Position numbers and translations under genes: made by a program. A DNA stretch of 64,000 nt from Pseudovibrio sp947494035. GTDB taxonomy: Bacteria > Pseudomonadota > Alphaproteobacteria > Rhizobiales > Stappiaceae. The notes under the pieces are model-generated. The model saw only the letters and a program-made list of their open reading frames with translations, was not told the origin of the DNA and ran no database searches. Within the stretch, counting starts at the first letter, position 1. The number at the start of each line of letters is the position of its first letter. Shown piece by piece: positions 36,000 to 44,740 of this stretch. The DNA lies in the NCBI GenBank assembly GCA_947494035.1, contig CANLTN010000001.1:186001-250000 (forward strand), written 5' to 3'.

Positions 36000-36935
36000 T
36001 TAACGGCGCTGGGAAGAGTTCTTGCTTTTTTCGCTCTTGTTGTTTCCCGAAGAGAGAAACGCGAAGAAATTCGGTCTGGTGTTGCCTTTCGCGAAGCAAT
36101 CGTAAAACTCACGGCTTTCGTACATCGACTGCGCCTTACAGCCATAGCCGTACCAGTAACAGTCATTGCTTTTCTTAACTTCGATATGACCGTGGCGATT
36201 GCGCGAGTCGCGGTCATAAACGCAGACGGAACCGATTGGAGCGCGGTCCGGATGACGCACACGCAGGCGTTTGAAACCGTTTTTGGGGAGCTCTTGGATC
36301 GCCATATAGGCCGACCCGCCAGGCAGGTAAGTGTCCACGAGGCCCTCGGAAAGCAGATGGTTCTTCACATTGCGGTAGCAATAGGTCATCCCGCGAGAGC
36401 GACGGGAGGAGCTTGAACCTCCGGATGCTGCTGCCAGAAGAACAGCAATATAGCCCAGATAGCTGTCGTCCTCGGCATCGGCAATCTCGTGGGCTTCAAG
36501 AGGGCTGAGGGTCTCGACTTCATCCAGTGCGTAACTGGAGAAATCTGCGATGGAAATATAAATATCAGGGGCAAGGTTAGATCCCCCTTCGGGATGTTCA
36601 ACACCCAGACGAACCAACTCGCCCCTGTCTGCGTCACTTACCCAGTCCAGCACGCTCAATTGCGTACCAGTTGGCAGGACTTGCTCCAGAGTGTCACCCG
36701 CAGAGCCATCCTTTGCAGCCTTCCATCCTTTTGCAGCAATGGGCAGCGACACGCTGTAATTGCCAGATGTTGTCATTTTGTTTTGTGGAAGAGTAATAGC
36801 GCCGGAATCGGGAGAAAACGGAATCTTAGTCACAGAATGCTCATCAGGTGATGTGCTCATTTCTGCCCTGACTGCTGTTAAAAGAACCAGAAGACTTAGT
36901 GTTGCATACGCGAATACTTTTGCAAGTTGTTGCAT
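36000..36935 (-). CDS. secreted protein of unknown function with a possible CHAP/NlpC-like Cys-His domain
   Basis: 311 residues with a clear signal peptide (FAYATLSLLVLLTAVRA). The first half (to about residue 130) resembles an SH3-like module (GTQLSVLDWVSDADRGELVRLG). After a Ser/Arg-rich linker (GGSSSSRRSRG) the second half has TYCYRNVKNHLL near residue 186 and GSVCVYDRDSRNRHGHIEV near 238-252. A Cys at a helix start followed by a GHIEV-type His is the pattern of papain-like CHAP and NlpC/P60 amidases, so a peptidoglycan hydrolase is plausible; this is inference. Five further Cys near the C-terminus may form disulfides. ATG at 36935 has GGAGGA 4 bases upstream. Confidence 0.65.
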   Translation of the reverse strand: MQQLAKVFAYATLSLLVLLTAVRAEMSTSPDEHSVTKIPFSPDSGAITLPQNKMTTSGNYSVSLPIAAKGWKAAKDGSAGDTLEQVLPTGTQLSVLDWVSDADRGELVRLGVEHPEGGSNLAPDIYISIADFSSYALDEVETLSPLEAHEIADAEDDSYLGYIAVLLAAASGGSSSSRRSRGMTYCYRNVKNHLLSEGLVDTYLPGGSAYMAIQELPKNGFKRLRVRHPDRAPIGSVCVYDRDSRNRHGHIEVKKSNDCYWYGYGCKAQSMYESREFYDCFAKGNTRPNFFAFLSSGNNKSEKSKNSSQRR

Positions 36936-37260
36936 ACTTCCTCCGAAAGCATATTTGGGCACAGCGGCACCGGTTCCCGAAAGCGTTGGCTATGGGAATT
37001 CCAGATTTTGGCAATACGAAATCAGCGAGGCGCTTGCACGCGTCGTGGTTTATGCCTGTTTGATGATGGTGCGTCGCTGTTGCATTACTGACGCAAGGTC
37101 CTGCTCGGAGGGCTCTAGCTCACCGGCAGGCAAGGTGGTTCAATAAGCTCTCCATTGGAGAGCCGGCAGATACACAGCACTCTCACACTTGCTAAGCACG
37201 CTGGCTCCTACCTCTGGGGGCCAGTCTTGGAGTCAGCTATGTAAGAGCGCGTTTGCTCGG
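36936..37260. other. 325-bp gap without a supported gene
   Basis: Between the secreted protein and coaA, both on the minus strand. Only a small hairpin is seen (GCTCTCC 37149-37155 / GGAGAGC 37159-37165, loop ATT). No promoter or RNA gene could be assigned. Confidence 0.5.
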
Positions 37261-38226
37261 TTAGATCTTGCGCAGTGCGACCGTCTCGATGCTGTGGTCT
37301 GCACCCTTTGCAAGGATCAGGTCAGCGCGGGGTCGCGTAGGCAAGATATTCTGTCGAAGGTTCTCCAGATTGATGTTCTGCCAGAGGTCCTTCGCGATTT
37401 CCTGCGCCTTATCATCCGAGATTGTGGAAAATTTATGGAAGTATGATCCAGGGTCACGAAACGCAGTTTCGCGCAAGCGCATGAAGCGTTCCAGGTACCA
37501 CCGCTGCAGCACTTGCTCCTCCGCATCGATGTAGATGGAGAAGTCAAAAAAGTCGGAAACAAAGGGCACTGCCTTCGCCGCTTTTGGCTGGTGCGAGGTC
37601 TGCAAAACGTTCAGCCCTTCAACGATCAGAATATCGGGTTGTTCAACTGTGACGTGCTGTCCCGGCATCACATCATAAAAGAAGTGAGAGTAGATCGGAG
37701 CACGCACTTCATGCTCTCCGCCCTTGATATCAGTAAGGAATTTGAGCAGCGCAGAGCGGTCATAACTCTCCGGAAATCCCTTCCGGCGCATCAAGCCTTC
37801 CGATTCCAGAACAGCGTTGGGATACAAAAAACCGTCGGTGGTGATCAGGTCCACCTTCGGGCTGGCAGGCCAGCGCGAGAGCAGGGCCTGCAACAGACGC
37901 GCTGTGGTGGACTTGCCTACCGACACTGAACCCGCGATGCCAATGATGAACGGAGTACGTGTCAGCCGCATACCCAAAAATCGCTTCGTCGCGAACTGAA
38001 GGCTCTGGGAAGCTTCCACATAATAGGCAAGCAGACGCGAAAGAGGCAGATATATGTTCTTCACCTGCTCTTGAGACACGTAGTCATTGAGTGATTGCAG
38101 CTCTTCAATTTCGTGCATACTCAATGTCATTGGCGTGTCTGCGCGTAAAGACGCCCACTCAGTCTCTGTAAACACAGAGTAGGGAGACAGGTCCAGCTCT
38201 TGGACTGGAGCAAATTCTTTTTGCAT
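37261..38226 (-). CDS. coaA: type I pantothenate kinase
   Basis: Phosphorylates pantothenate, the first and regulated step of CoA synthesis. About 321 residues (family about 315). Walker A is IGIAGSVSVGKSTTARLL near residue 98; TTDGFLYPN, RRKGFPESYD and SDFFDFSIYIDA follow as in E. coli CoaA. I chose ATG at 38226; a TTG at 38241 is closer to a GAGGGG and is a real alternative. It is the last gene of the his operon group, 54 bp after hisE, an order common in Rhizobiales. Confidence 0.96.
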   Translation of the reverse strand: MQKEFAPVQELDLSPYSVFTETEWASLRADTPMTLSMHEIEELQSLNDYVSQEQVKNIYLPLSRLLAYYVEASQSLQFATKRFLGMRLTRTPFIIGIAGSVSVGKSTTARLLQALLSRWPASPKVDLITTDGFLYPNAVLESEGLMRRKGFPESYDRSALLKFLTDIKGGEHEVRAPIYSHFFYDVMPGQHVTVEQPDILIVEGLNVLQTSHQPKAAKAVPFVSDFFDFSIYIDAEEQVLQRWYLERFMRLRETAFRDPGSYFHKFSTISDDKAQEIAKDLWQNINLENLRQNILPTRPRADLILAKGADHSIETVALRKI

Positions 38227-38279
38227 AGCGTTAGCGCTCAAGGCCCCTCGTGCCTCCCACTTCGCGTTTCAGGAAGAAG

Positions 38280-38603
38280 CTAGTCGTCCGTACGGGACGC
38301 CTTCTCTTCAAGTCCGGTTTGTCCGGTGCGTGCCGCAAGCTTCGCTAGGACTTCGTCCAGCGACACATCTGAAACCTTCATAACAACAAGCAGATGATAA
38401 AGCAGGTCGGCTGCTTCGCAAGCAACACCGTCCTTATCACCTTCTACGGCCGCAATTGCAGTTTCAACGGCTTCCTCTCCAAGCTTTTGTGCGCACTTGG
38501 AGACGCCTTTTGAAATGAGCTTGCGTGTGTAAGACATTTCGTCGGAACTGTTTGCACGTGCTGCAATGATAGCCTCTAGATCCGACAGGGTAAAATTGGT
38601 CAT
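38280..38603 (-). CDS. hisE: phosphoribosyl-ATP diphosphatase
   Basis: Hydrolyses PR-ATP to PR-AMP, step two of histidine synthesis. 107 residues, stand-alone (not fused to HisI). The MazG-like signature is intact: KLGEEAVETAIAAVEGDKDGVACEAADLLYHLLV. The metal-binding Glu and Asp lie in EEAVE and EAADL. ATG start at 38603. It lies between hisF and coaA. Confidence 0.96.
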   Translation of the reverse strand: MTNFTLSDLEAIIAARANSSDEMSYTRKLISKGVSKCAQKLGEEAVETAIAAVEGDKDGVACEAADLLYHLLVVMKVSDVSLDEVLAKLAARTGQTGLEEKASRTDD

Positions 38604-38658
38604 TTGACTAGCCTTGTTGAGGCCGCGTTAGGTATTACTCAGAATACCCTAGCGTAAT

Positions 38659-39438
38659 TTATTTATCCAGACGCATAGGAATCCCGGCATCTGCCATGTG
38701 TTGCTTGGCTTCTTCAATGCTGTAGGTCCCAAAATGGAAGATTGAAGCAGCAAGCACAGCAGTCGCGTGTCCATCACGAACACCCTCAACCAGATGATCC
38801 AGAGTTCCAACCCCACCGGATGCAATCACCGGTACATGTACCGCATCTGCAATCGCACGGGTAAGCGGCAAATTGTAGCCCTCTTGCGTGCCATCACGGT
38901 CCATGGAGGTCACCAGCAGCTCACCGGCACCCAGATCAACCGCCTTCTTGGCAAACTCCACCGCATCAATGCCGGTTGGCGTCCGGCCACCGTGGGTAAA
39001 GATCTCGAACCGCTCCGTCTCGCCCTCGGCAGAAACGCGCTTGGCGTCGATGCTGACAACAATACACTGGCTGCCGAACTTCTGCGCAGCCTCGCGAATA
39101 AACTCAGGGTTCTTCACCGCAGCAGTGTTGATGGAAACCTTATCTGCGCCCGCCTGCAACAGCTTGCGGATGTCTTCCACGGTGCGCACACCACCGCCAA
39201 CAGTTACCGGCATAAAGCAGGCTTCTGCGGTGCGTTTCACAACATCATAGATCGTGGCGCGGTTATCGCTGGAGGCGGTGATGTCGAGGAACGTCAGTTC
39301 ATCAGCCCCAGCCGCATCATAGGCCTTTGCTGCCTCAACAGGGTCGCCAGCGTCGATCAGGTCAACAAAGTTGACGCCTTTCACGACCCGGCCATCCTTA
39401 ACATCAAGGCATGGAATAATACGTGCCTTCAGGGTCAT
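38659..39438 (-). CDS. hisF: imidazole glycerol phosphate synthase, cyclase subunit
   Basis: Cyclase half of the HisH-HisF synthase, making imidazole glycerol phosphate and AICAR. 259 residues, TIM barrel. Catalytic Asp residues are in IPCLDVKDGRVVKG near residue 9 and TSMDRDGTQ near 177. The phosphate-binding loops VTVGGGVRTVEDI and VIASGGVG are present. Its ATG overlaps the hisA stop by four bases (ATGA), indicating coupling. Confidence 0.98.
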   Translation of the reverse strand: MTLKARIIPCLDVKDGRVVKGVNFVDLIDAGDPVEAAKAYDAAGADELTFLDITASSDNRATIYDVVKRTAEACFMPVTVGGGVRTVEDIRKLLQAGADKVSINTAAVKNPEFIREAAQKFGSQCIVVSIDAKRVSAEGETERFEIFTHGGRTPTGIDAVEFAKKAVDLGAGELLVTSMDRDGTQEGYNLPLTRAIADAVHVPVIASGGVGTLDHLVEGVRDGHATAVLAASIFHFGTYSIEEAKQHMADAGIPMRLDK

Positions 39439-40178
39439 GCGAGGCCCTCCCGGCTTTTTTGGATCAACGCCAGCGCTTCTGCCGGGTCAAGACGACCGTC
39501 ATACAGCGCACGGCCGGAGATCGCCCCCTCAAGAATATCGCAGTCAGGCTCGATCAGGCGCTCAATGTCCTTGATGTCTGCCAGACCACCGGAAGCAATA
39601 ACCGGAATATTGACTGCATTCGCCAGTTCCAGCGTGCTTTCAATGTTCAGGCCCTTCAGAACGCCATCGCGGTCAATGTCGGTGTAGATGATCGCAGCAA
39701 CGCCAGCATCTTCAAACTGCTTGGCCAGCTCAATCACGGTCAGCTCAGACGTTTCCGCCCAGCCTTCAACCGCAACCTTGCCGCCTTTTGCATCGATGCC
39801 AACAGCAATGCGGTCAGGATACTTTTTGCAAGCGGCTTTCACCAACTCAGGATCGCGCAGCGCGACGGTGCCAAGAATGACGCGCGCAACGCCCTTCGCC
39901 AGCCAGTTGTCGATGTGCTCCATAGTGCGGATGCCGCCGCCCAGCTCAACCGGGTTGGTGGTGTTCGCAAGGATCGCATCAACAGCTGCGCCGTTCTTGC
40001 TCTCACCTGCAAATGCGCCATCAAGGTCAACCACGTGCAGCCACTCAAAGCCCTGATCCTGAAACGCTTTTGCCTGCGCACCCGGATCATCGTTAAACAC
40101 GGTTGCCTGATCCATGTCGCCCAGTTTTAAACGAACGCACTGACCATCTTTAAGATCGATCGCTGGAAAAATAATCAT
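39435..40178 (-). CDS. hisA: ProFAR isomerase
   Basis: Isomerises ProFAR to PRFAR in histidine synthesis. 247 residues, TIM barrel paralogous to HisF. The catalytic Asp residues are in FPAIDLKDGQCVRL near residue 4 and YTDIDRDGVLKGL near 170; the phosphate-binding loops are ELGGGIRTMEHI and VIASGGLADIKDI. ATG at 40178. Between hisH and hisF in the minus-strand operon. Confidence 0.98.
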   Translation of the reverse strand: MIIFPAIDLKDGQCVRLKLGDMDQATVFNDDPGAQAKAFQDQGFEWLHVVDLDGAFAGESKNGAAVDAILANTTNPVELGGGIRTMEHIDNWLAKGVARVILGTVALRDPELVKAACKKYPDRIAVGIDAKGGKVAVEGWAETSELTVIELAKQFEDAGVAAIIYTDIDRDGVLKGLNIESTLELANAVNIPVIASGGLADIKDIERLIEPDCDILEGAISGRALYDGRLDPAEALALIQKSREGLA

Positions 40179-40223
40179 AATTCTGTCCTTGGACTTGTCT
40201 GTGTCACTGAAAGCGGGCAGCCG

Positions 40224-40877
40224 TTACGGCGCCCAGCTCAGGAAATTGGAGATCAGGGAAAGGCCCAGCTTCTGGCTCTTTTCAGGGTGAAACTGCGTGC
40301 CGACGATGTTGTCTCGTCCCACCATCGCAGTAAATTCGCCCGCATAGTCAAAGCTTGCCAAACGATGCTCAGCGTTTGCGGTCGCAAAGTGATAGGAATG
40401 CACAAAGTAAGCGTGCAGCCCATCACTGCCGGTTTTGATGCCCTTAAGAACCGGATGCTCATCACCGGTCACGTTGATGGTGTTCCAGCCCATGTGCGGA
40501 ATTTTCAACTCAGGATCAGCTGGCTTCATCGCGGTCACATCACCGCTGATCCAGTCCAGTCCTTCTGCCTTCTCAAACTCAAGCCCACGGGTTGCCAGCA
40601 GCTGCATACCAACGCAAATGCCCATGAAAGGCTTCCCCTTGCCCAGCACAGCTTCAGCAAGCGCCTCTTCCATGCCATCAACGGCCAGCAGACCACGACG
40701 GCAATCCGCAAAGGCGCCAACGCCCGGCAGTACAATGCGGTCAGCCTTGGCAACCACCGAAGGGTCCGACGTCACCGTCACCTCATGAGTATGATGATGG
40801 TTACGGGCTGCATGCTCAAACGCCTTTGCTGCGGAGCGCAAGTTGCCAGAACCATAATCAATAATTGCCACACTCAT
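40224..40877 (-). CDS. hisH: imidazole glycerol phosphate synthase, glutaminase subunit
   Basis: Class I glutamine amidotransferase that feeds ammonia to HisF. 217 residues. The nucleophile Cys is in GICVGMQLL near residue 87, and the His-Glu pair in QFHPEKSQ near 198. The N-terminus IIDYGSGNLRSAAKAFEHA is typical. Start ATG at 40877; it lies 13 bp after the DUF2628 gene. A His-rich loop (HHHTHE) at residues 27-32 is a local curiosity. Confidence 0.98.
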   Translation of the reverse strand: MSVAIIDYGSGNLRSAAKAFEHAARNHHHTHEVTVTSDPSVVAKADRIVLPGVGAFADCRRGLLAVDGMEEALAEAVLGKGKPFMGICVGMQLLATRGLEFEKAEGLDWISGDVTAMKPADPELKIPHMGWNTINVTGDEHPVLKGIKTGSDGLHAYFVHSYHFATANAEHRLASFDYAGEFTAMVGRDNIVGTQFHPEKSQKLGLSLISNFLSWAP

Positions 40878-40890
40878 GAAGGAACTCCTG

Positions 40891-41364
40891 TTATCGTTTG
40901 AGTGTCAGTCCAACGACGTTTGTGCCGCTGGTTTGCGGGGCGACAGGCCCCTGTGGAGGCCGCGCTTCACTTTTTCGTCTGGAAACGCGGTCGAAGAAAC
41001 GAATCTCTGCCTCATCCAGATTGGAGGCATTGACGAACCCGACAGTCAGCCAATTCTTGCGGCGCAGGCTCCAGCTTTTCAGGAACCCGGCTTCCATTGC
41101 AAAAAACAAAGTGGCCAAAACAGTGAGAAGACCGCCGGTGGTAGAGCCAAACACGTTTGCTAGAAACACCAGTACAATGACCGCAACCAGATACCCGAGG
41201 AAGGCCAGCCACATGCGGTTGTAAAGCATCCAAAGCAGAGGGAAAAGCAGCGCCCACCACGAAAAACCGTCCTTCACAAACTTGATGTTGTGGGTGTCTT
41301 TATCCTTCAGGTGGTCAAGCGAGACCCCTGGTCCGGTCATGACATAGTAGACAGCCAATTGCAT
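40891..41364 (-). CDS. DUF2628 membrane protein
   Basis: 157 residues. The N-terminus starts with a soluble strand (AVYYVMTGPGVSLDHL), then VKDGFSWWALLFPLLWMLYNRMW, the family hallmark, then two to three spans (WLAFLGYLVAVIVLVFLANVF, LLTVLATLFFAMEAGFLKSW). The C-terminal tail is Pro/Gln-rich. Function unknown; the gene is regularly found inside the his operon of Rhizobiales between hisB and hisH, and it is here too. GGGAGA directly precedes the ATG. Confidence 0.85.
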   Translation of the reverse strand: MQLAVYYVMTGPGVSLDHLKDKDTHNIKFVKDGFSWWALLFPLLWMLYNRMWLAFLGYLVAVIVLVFLANVFGSTTGGLLTVLATLFFAMEAGFLKSWSLRRKNWLTVGFVNASNLDEAEIRFFDRVSRRKSEARPPQGPVAPQTSGTNVVGLTLKR

Positions 41365-41399
41365 TCTCCCTGAATGAGCAGAGCTGCGGGCCGGTAAGG

Positions 41400-41993
41400 T
41401 TAGCCGCCAAGCTGACCTTTCGTGGTCGGCACGCGTCCACTCTGGCGTGGATCTGGTTCGATAGCTGTGCGTACTGTACGCGCAACCGCTTTAAAGCATG
41501 TTTCCGCAATATGATGGCAATTGGTGCCATAGAGGTTCGCGATGTGCAGAGTAAAGCCTGCATTCATCGCAAACGCACGGAAAAACTCTTCAAACAGTTC
41601 AACATCAAACGTGCCAACCTTGTCCCGTGGGAAGTCCACTTGCCAAACAAGGAAAGGACGACCGGAAACATCCAGCGCCACACGGGTCAGGGCTTCATCC
41701 ATCGCCAGATGCGTATCCGCATAGCGGGTGATGCCGCTCATGTCGCCAAGCGCTTCTTTAAACGCCTGCCCCAGAGCAATGCCCACATCCTCGGTGGTGT
41801 GGTGGTCGTCAATATGGGTGTCACCGTCGGCGCGGACCGTGATGTCCACGAGCGAATGTCGGGAAAGCTGTTCCAACATATGATCAAAGAAACCGACACC
41901 GGTTTTGATGTCGTACTTGCCTGTGCCATCCAGATTGATGGAAACAGAGATCGTGGTTTCTTTCGTGCCGCGGGCAATGGTGGCCTGACGCAT
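41400..41993 (-). CDS. hisB: imidazoleglycerol-phosphate dehydratase
   Basis: Dehydrates imidazole glycerol phosphate to imidazole acetol phosphate. This is the monofunctional form (197 residues), without the HisB phosphatase domain. Metal-binding motifs are GFFDHMLEQLSRH near residue 36 and DHHTTEDVG near 60, with the second set TLHIANLYGTNCHHIAETCFKA near 150. I chose ATG at 41993 because AAGGGA lies 6 bases upstream; the open frame continues to 42035. First gene of the minus-strand his operon; hslVU, sometimes upstream, is absent. Confidence 0.97.
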   Translation of the reverse strand: MRQATIARGTKETTISVSINLDGTGKYDIKTGVGFFDHMLEQLSRHSLVDITVRADGDTHIDDHHTTEDVGIALGQAFKEALGDMSGITRYADTHLAMDEALTRVALDVSGRPFLVWQVDFPRDKVGTFDVELFEEFFRAFAMNAGFTLHIANLYGTNCHHIAETCFKAVARTVRTAIEPDPRQSGRVPTTKGQLGG

Positions 41994-42197
41994 GGGATGT
42001 CCCTTGATATGTTTATAGCCCTTATACTCATGCAAAACCCCTGCACAAGTGTTTAAAGACGCGCCGTTTTAGCAGGCTAACGGATCGCTGAAAATACCCA
42101 AAGATGAAAAAGCGAGGATCAGCTACAGCCTCTGGTATTTCTCGATGCAAACTGATAGGAACTGAGCCGTTTATCTAACCGATATTTGGAGCCTCGC

Positions 42198-42914
42198 ATG
42201 TCTTACCGCCCAGCCAATGCAGTCGATCGCCTGATCCTCCCTCTGGACGTTCCAACCGTTGACGAGGCACGCCAGCTCGTCAAGCAAACACAAGGACTTG
42301 TTGGCACCTACAAAATCGGTATGCAGCTCCAGTTCGCAGGCGGCCTTCAGTTCGCTGAAGAGCTGGCAAAGGAAGGTCACTCCATCTTTCTGGACGTGAA
42401 GCTGCTCGACATCGACAACACCATCACCAGCGCGGTGAAAAACGTTGCCAAAATGGGCATGAAGTTCATGACCCTGCACGCCTACCCAAAAAACATGCGT
42501 GCAGCCGTTCGGGCATTGGAAGAAGTCGGCGACAAAGACCTCTGCCTTCTGGGCGTCACCGTACTCACCTCCATGGACGAGCAAGACCTCAAAGACGCAG
42601 GCTATGTTGGGCCAACCGCAGCCTTGGTTGAACAACGCGCCCTTGATGCCGTAGCCGCTGGCGTCGGCGGCATTGTCTGCTCCCCGCTGGAATCAGCCGC
42701 CATGCGCGCCAAAGTCGGCGACAAACTCTGCATCGTGACACCGGGTGTCCGCCCAAAAGGCGCTGACGCAGGCGACCAGCGCCGCGTGATGACCCCATAC
42801 GACGCCATCAAAGCAGGCTCCGACTACCTCGTCATAGGCCGCCCAATCTACCGCGCCGAAAACCCCCGCGCCGCCGCCGAAGCTGTCGTGGCCGAAATTG
42901 AAAGTGCTCTGTAA
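42198..42914 (+). CDS. pyrF: orotidine 5'-phosphate decarboxylase
   Basis: Last step of UMP synthesis. 238 residues, TIM barrel. The catalytic Asp-Lys-Asp array is in FLDVKLLDIDNTI near residue 60; the phosphate-binding segments TPGVRPKGADAGDQRR and YLVIGRPI are present. I chose ATG at 42198 with TTGGAG about 8 bases upstream. It is divergent from hisB. Confidence 0.97.
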   Translation: MSYRPANAVDRLILPLDVPTVDEARQLVKQTQGLVGTYKIGMQLQFAGGLQFAEELAKEGHSIFLDVKLLDIDNTITSAVKNVAKMGMKFMTLHAYPKNMRAAVRALEEVGDKDLCLLGVTVLTSMDEQDLKDAGYVGPTAALVEQRALDAVAAGVGGIVCSPLESAAMRAKVGDKLCIVTPGVRPKGADAGDQRRVMTPYDAIKAGSDYLVIGRPIYRAENPRAAAEAVVAEIESAL

Positions 42915-43016
42915 GCTCTCTGCGCACTGAGCCTCTGCCTGCCAGAGGCTCATTTGCTCCATGTTAAACAGCTCCCGATACCATTCGCGCAAATGGTAGG
43001 AGAGGGAGTACCTCCA

Positions 43017-43685
43017 ATGGATACAATTCTCATCAAAGGCTTTGGTGCCTATGCCAACACGCCCACCAATCCGGCAGAAAAGCTGGCAATGGCGTTGGAT
43101 GGTGAAGAGATCGCGGGTGCAAGGATTACCTCCCGCATCCTCTCCGGGGCCTATTTTCGTTGTATTGAAGAAGCAGTCGCCGCCATTGAGGACATTAAGC
43201 CCAGCTCCATCCTCATGCTAGGCGAATATGGCGGTCGCTCCATGATCACGTTGGAGCGCATTGCCCAAAACCTCAACGACTGCGCCCGATACAACGTCAC
43301 CGATAATGCTGGCGTCACCCTGCAGGGCGAACTGACTGTACCCGATGGACCTGTTGGCTACTACGCGACTGTGCCAATACGAGCCATGACACAAGCCATG
43401 CGCGACGCAGGCGTGCCCACCGACATCTCGGATTCTGCAGCGACGTTCTGCTGCAATCACCTGATGTACGGCGTCCTGCACTACATCGCGACAAACAATC
43501 TCCAAATCCGAGCGGGCTGGCTACACCTGCCGCACCTCCCAGAAGTCGCCGCCATGCTCCAAAACCTCGGTGCCCCCAGCATGTCCGTAGACACCCTCGT
43601 CAAAGGCATTAGGGCAGGGATCGAGGCACTCCAAGCAAATCAGGAAGACCAGAACATCAACATCCTCTCAAAGATGCTGGTTTAA
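43017..43685 (+). CDS. pcp: pyroglutamyl-peptidase I family protein
   Basis: Cysteine peptidase removing N-terminal pyroglutamate from peptides. 222 residues. The triad is visible: Glu in MLGEYGGRSMITLERIAQN near residue 70, Cys in SAATFCCNHLMYGVLHY near 141, and His in AGWLHLPHLPE near 167. The ATG at 43017 follows GGAGAGGGAG. Its stop overlaps the stop of the convergent epimerase gene by four bases. Confidence 0.85.
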   Translation: MDTILIKGFGAYANTPTNPAEKLAMALDGEEIAGARITSRILSGAYFRCIEEAVAAIEDIKPSSILMLGEYGGRSMITLERIAQNLNDCARYNVTDNAGVTLQGELTVPDGPVGYYATVPIRAMTQAMRDAGVPTDISDSAATFCCNHLMYGVLHYIATNNLQIRAGWLHLPHLPEVAAMLQNLGAPSMSVDTLVKGIRAGIEALQANQEDQNINILSKMLV

Positions 43686-44584
43686 GCGTTGATGTCCTGT
43701 CTCTGGCTTCCCGCAGCTAACACTGAATTTCGATAGTCGGTGATCTGAGGGCGCCAACCTGTCAAACTCATAAGCTTGTCGGCAGACATCTGTTGATCGA
43801 GCGTCGGCCCTTTTGCCCAGAAACCATATTCCCGGATCAGCTCATCCACATTCCTGATGATCATGGGATTGGTATTGCCGTAGAGGTTTGCAAACCAGTT
43901 CGCGATGTCACCAACACGCACACATGCCTGAGAAGCAGCGTTAAAGTGGCCGGCCAGATCAGGCCGGTCCAAAAGCTCGCAATAAGCACGCGCAAGGTCT
44001 GATCGTTCTATGATCGCCCATCGGGTTTCCGGTGAGCCCCAGATCTCAATCGGGCGTAGATCTCGTGCAGCTGTCAAAAAGTGCTTAAACGCATCACCTT
44101 CCTCGTGATAAACCAGTGCAGGGTGGATAATGGCTGTCGAAAAACCTGAGCAATTGAGCAGCCTTTCACCATTTTCCGCCATCCACTTGAACGCTGGTAA
44201 AGGATCGAACACGCGTTCTTCCGTCGCAACTTCATCCCCTGTCTCACCATAGAGCCAGCAGCCCCCAGTGTAGAGCAAACGGCACTTCTGGGTGAGTTTG
44301 GAAGTGGCTTCGATAAGAGCTGTGGTAACGCGCGCATCCACCTCACCCATATCATCACTGAATGTTGCAGCGACTTGTATAACGGCCTCATGTTGAAGGG
44401 CATGAGCAACCCACGCTTCTGGCTCCCTCAAATCCCCGCGAAACGGAACCGCACCTAGCTCTCGCAGCTTTTCATCAGACCTTGTGGACCTGCTAAGCGC
44501 AACAACCTCATGCGATCTGCTCCGTAATTGCCTCACCAATTCTGTGCCGATGGACCCTGTTCCACCCAAAATAAATACCTGCAT
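43682..44584 (-). CDS. NAD-dependent epimerase/dehydratase family protein
   Basis: 300 residues, extended SDR fold. The nucleotide-binding motif is FILGGTGSIGTELVRQL at residue 4. The catalytic Tyr region is weak: the usual YxxxK is not clearly seen (WLYGETGDEVATEE is the equivalent stretch), so it may bind NAD(P) without classical SDR chemistry. Start ATG at 44584 has GGGGAG 4 bases upstream. Substrate unknown. Confidence 0.75.
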   Translation of the reverse strand: MQVFILGGTGSIGTELVRQLRSRSHEVVALSRSTRSDEKLRELGAVPFRGDLREPEAWVAHALQHEAVIQVAATFSDDMGEVDARVTTALIEATSKLTQKCRLLYTGGCWLYGETGDEVATEERVFDPLPAFKWMAENGERLLNCSGFSTAIIHPALVYHEEGDAFKHFLTAARDLRPIEIWGSPETRWAIIERSDLARAYCELLDRPDLAGHFNAASQACVRVGDIANWFANLYGNTNPMIIRNVDELIREYGFWAKGPTLDQQMSADKLMSLTGWRPQITDYRNSVLAAGSQRQDINA

Positions 44585-44696
44585 GTCACTCCCCGAATCT
44601 GCCAATACCCCCTTTCTGCAACCTCACCTTAAGTTGAGGTCAAGAGCATTTTTTTGGCGGGAGTGCTCACTTGTGAACTGTTGGCAATAACAGGCC

Positions 44697-44733
44697 TTGC
44701 TGCGCCCCCAACGAAGCAGTAGGGGCGCAGCAA
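44697..44733 (-). terminator. hairpin terminator of rsgA
   Basis: Perfect 12-bp stem TTGCTGCGCCCC / GGGGCGCAGCAA with a 13-base loop, starting 8 bp after the rsgA stop. No strong T-run follows, so it may act mainly as an RNA-stabilising or rho-assisted end. Confidence 0.65.
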
Positions 44734-44740
44734 GCTTGCT

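Noticed and set aside
38767..40130. Long plus-strand frames opposite hisF and hisA
   Set aside because: Antisense shadows of conserved TIM-barrel genes; no ribosome binding sites.
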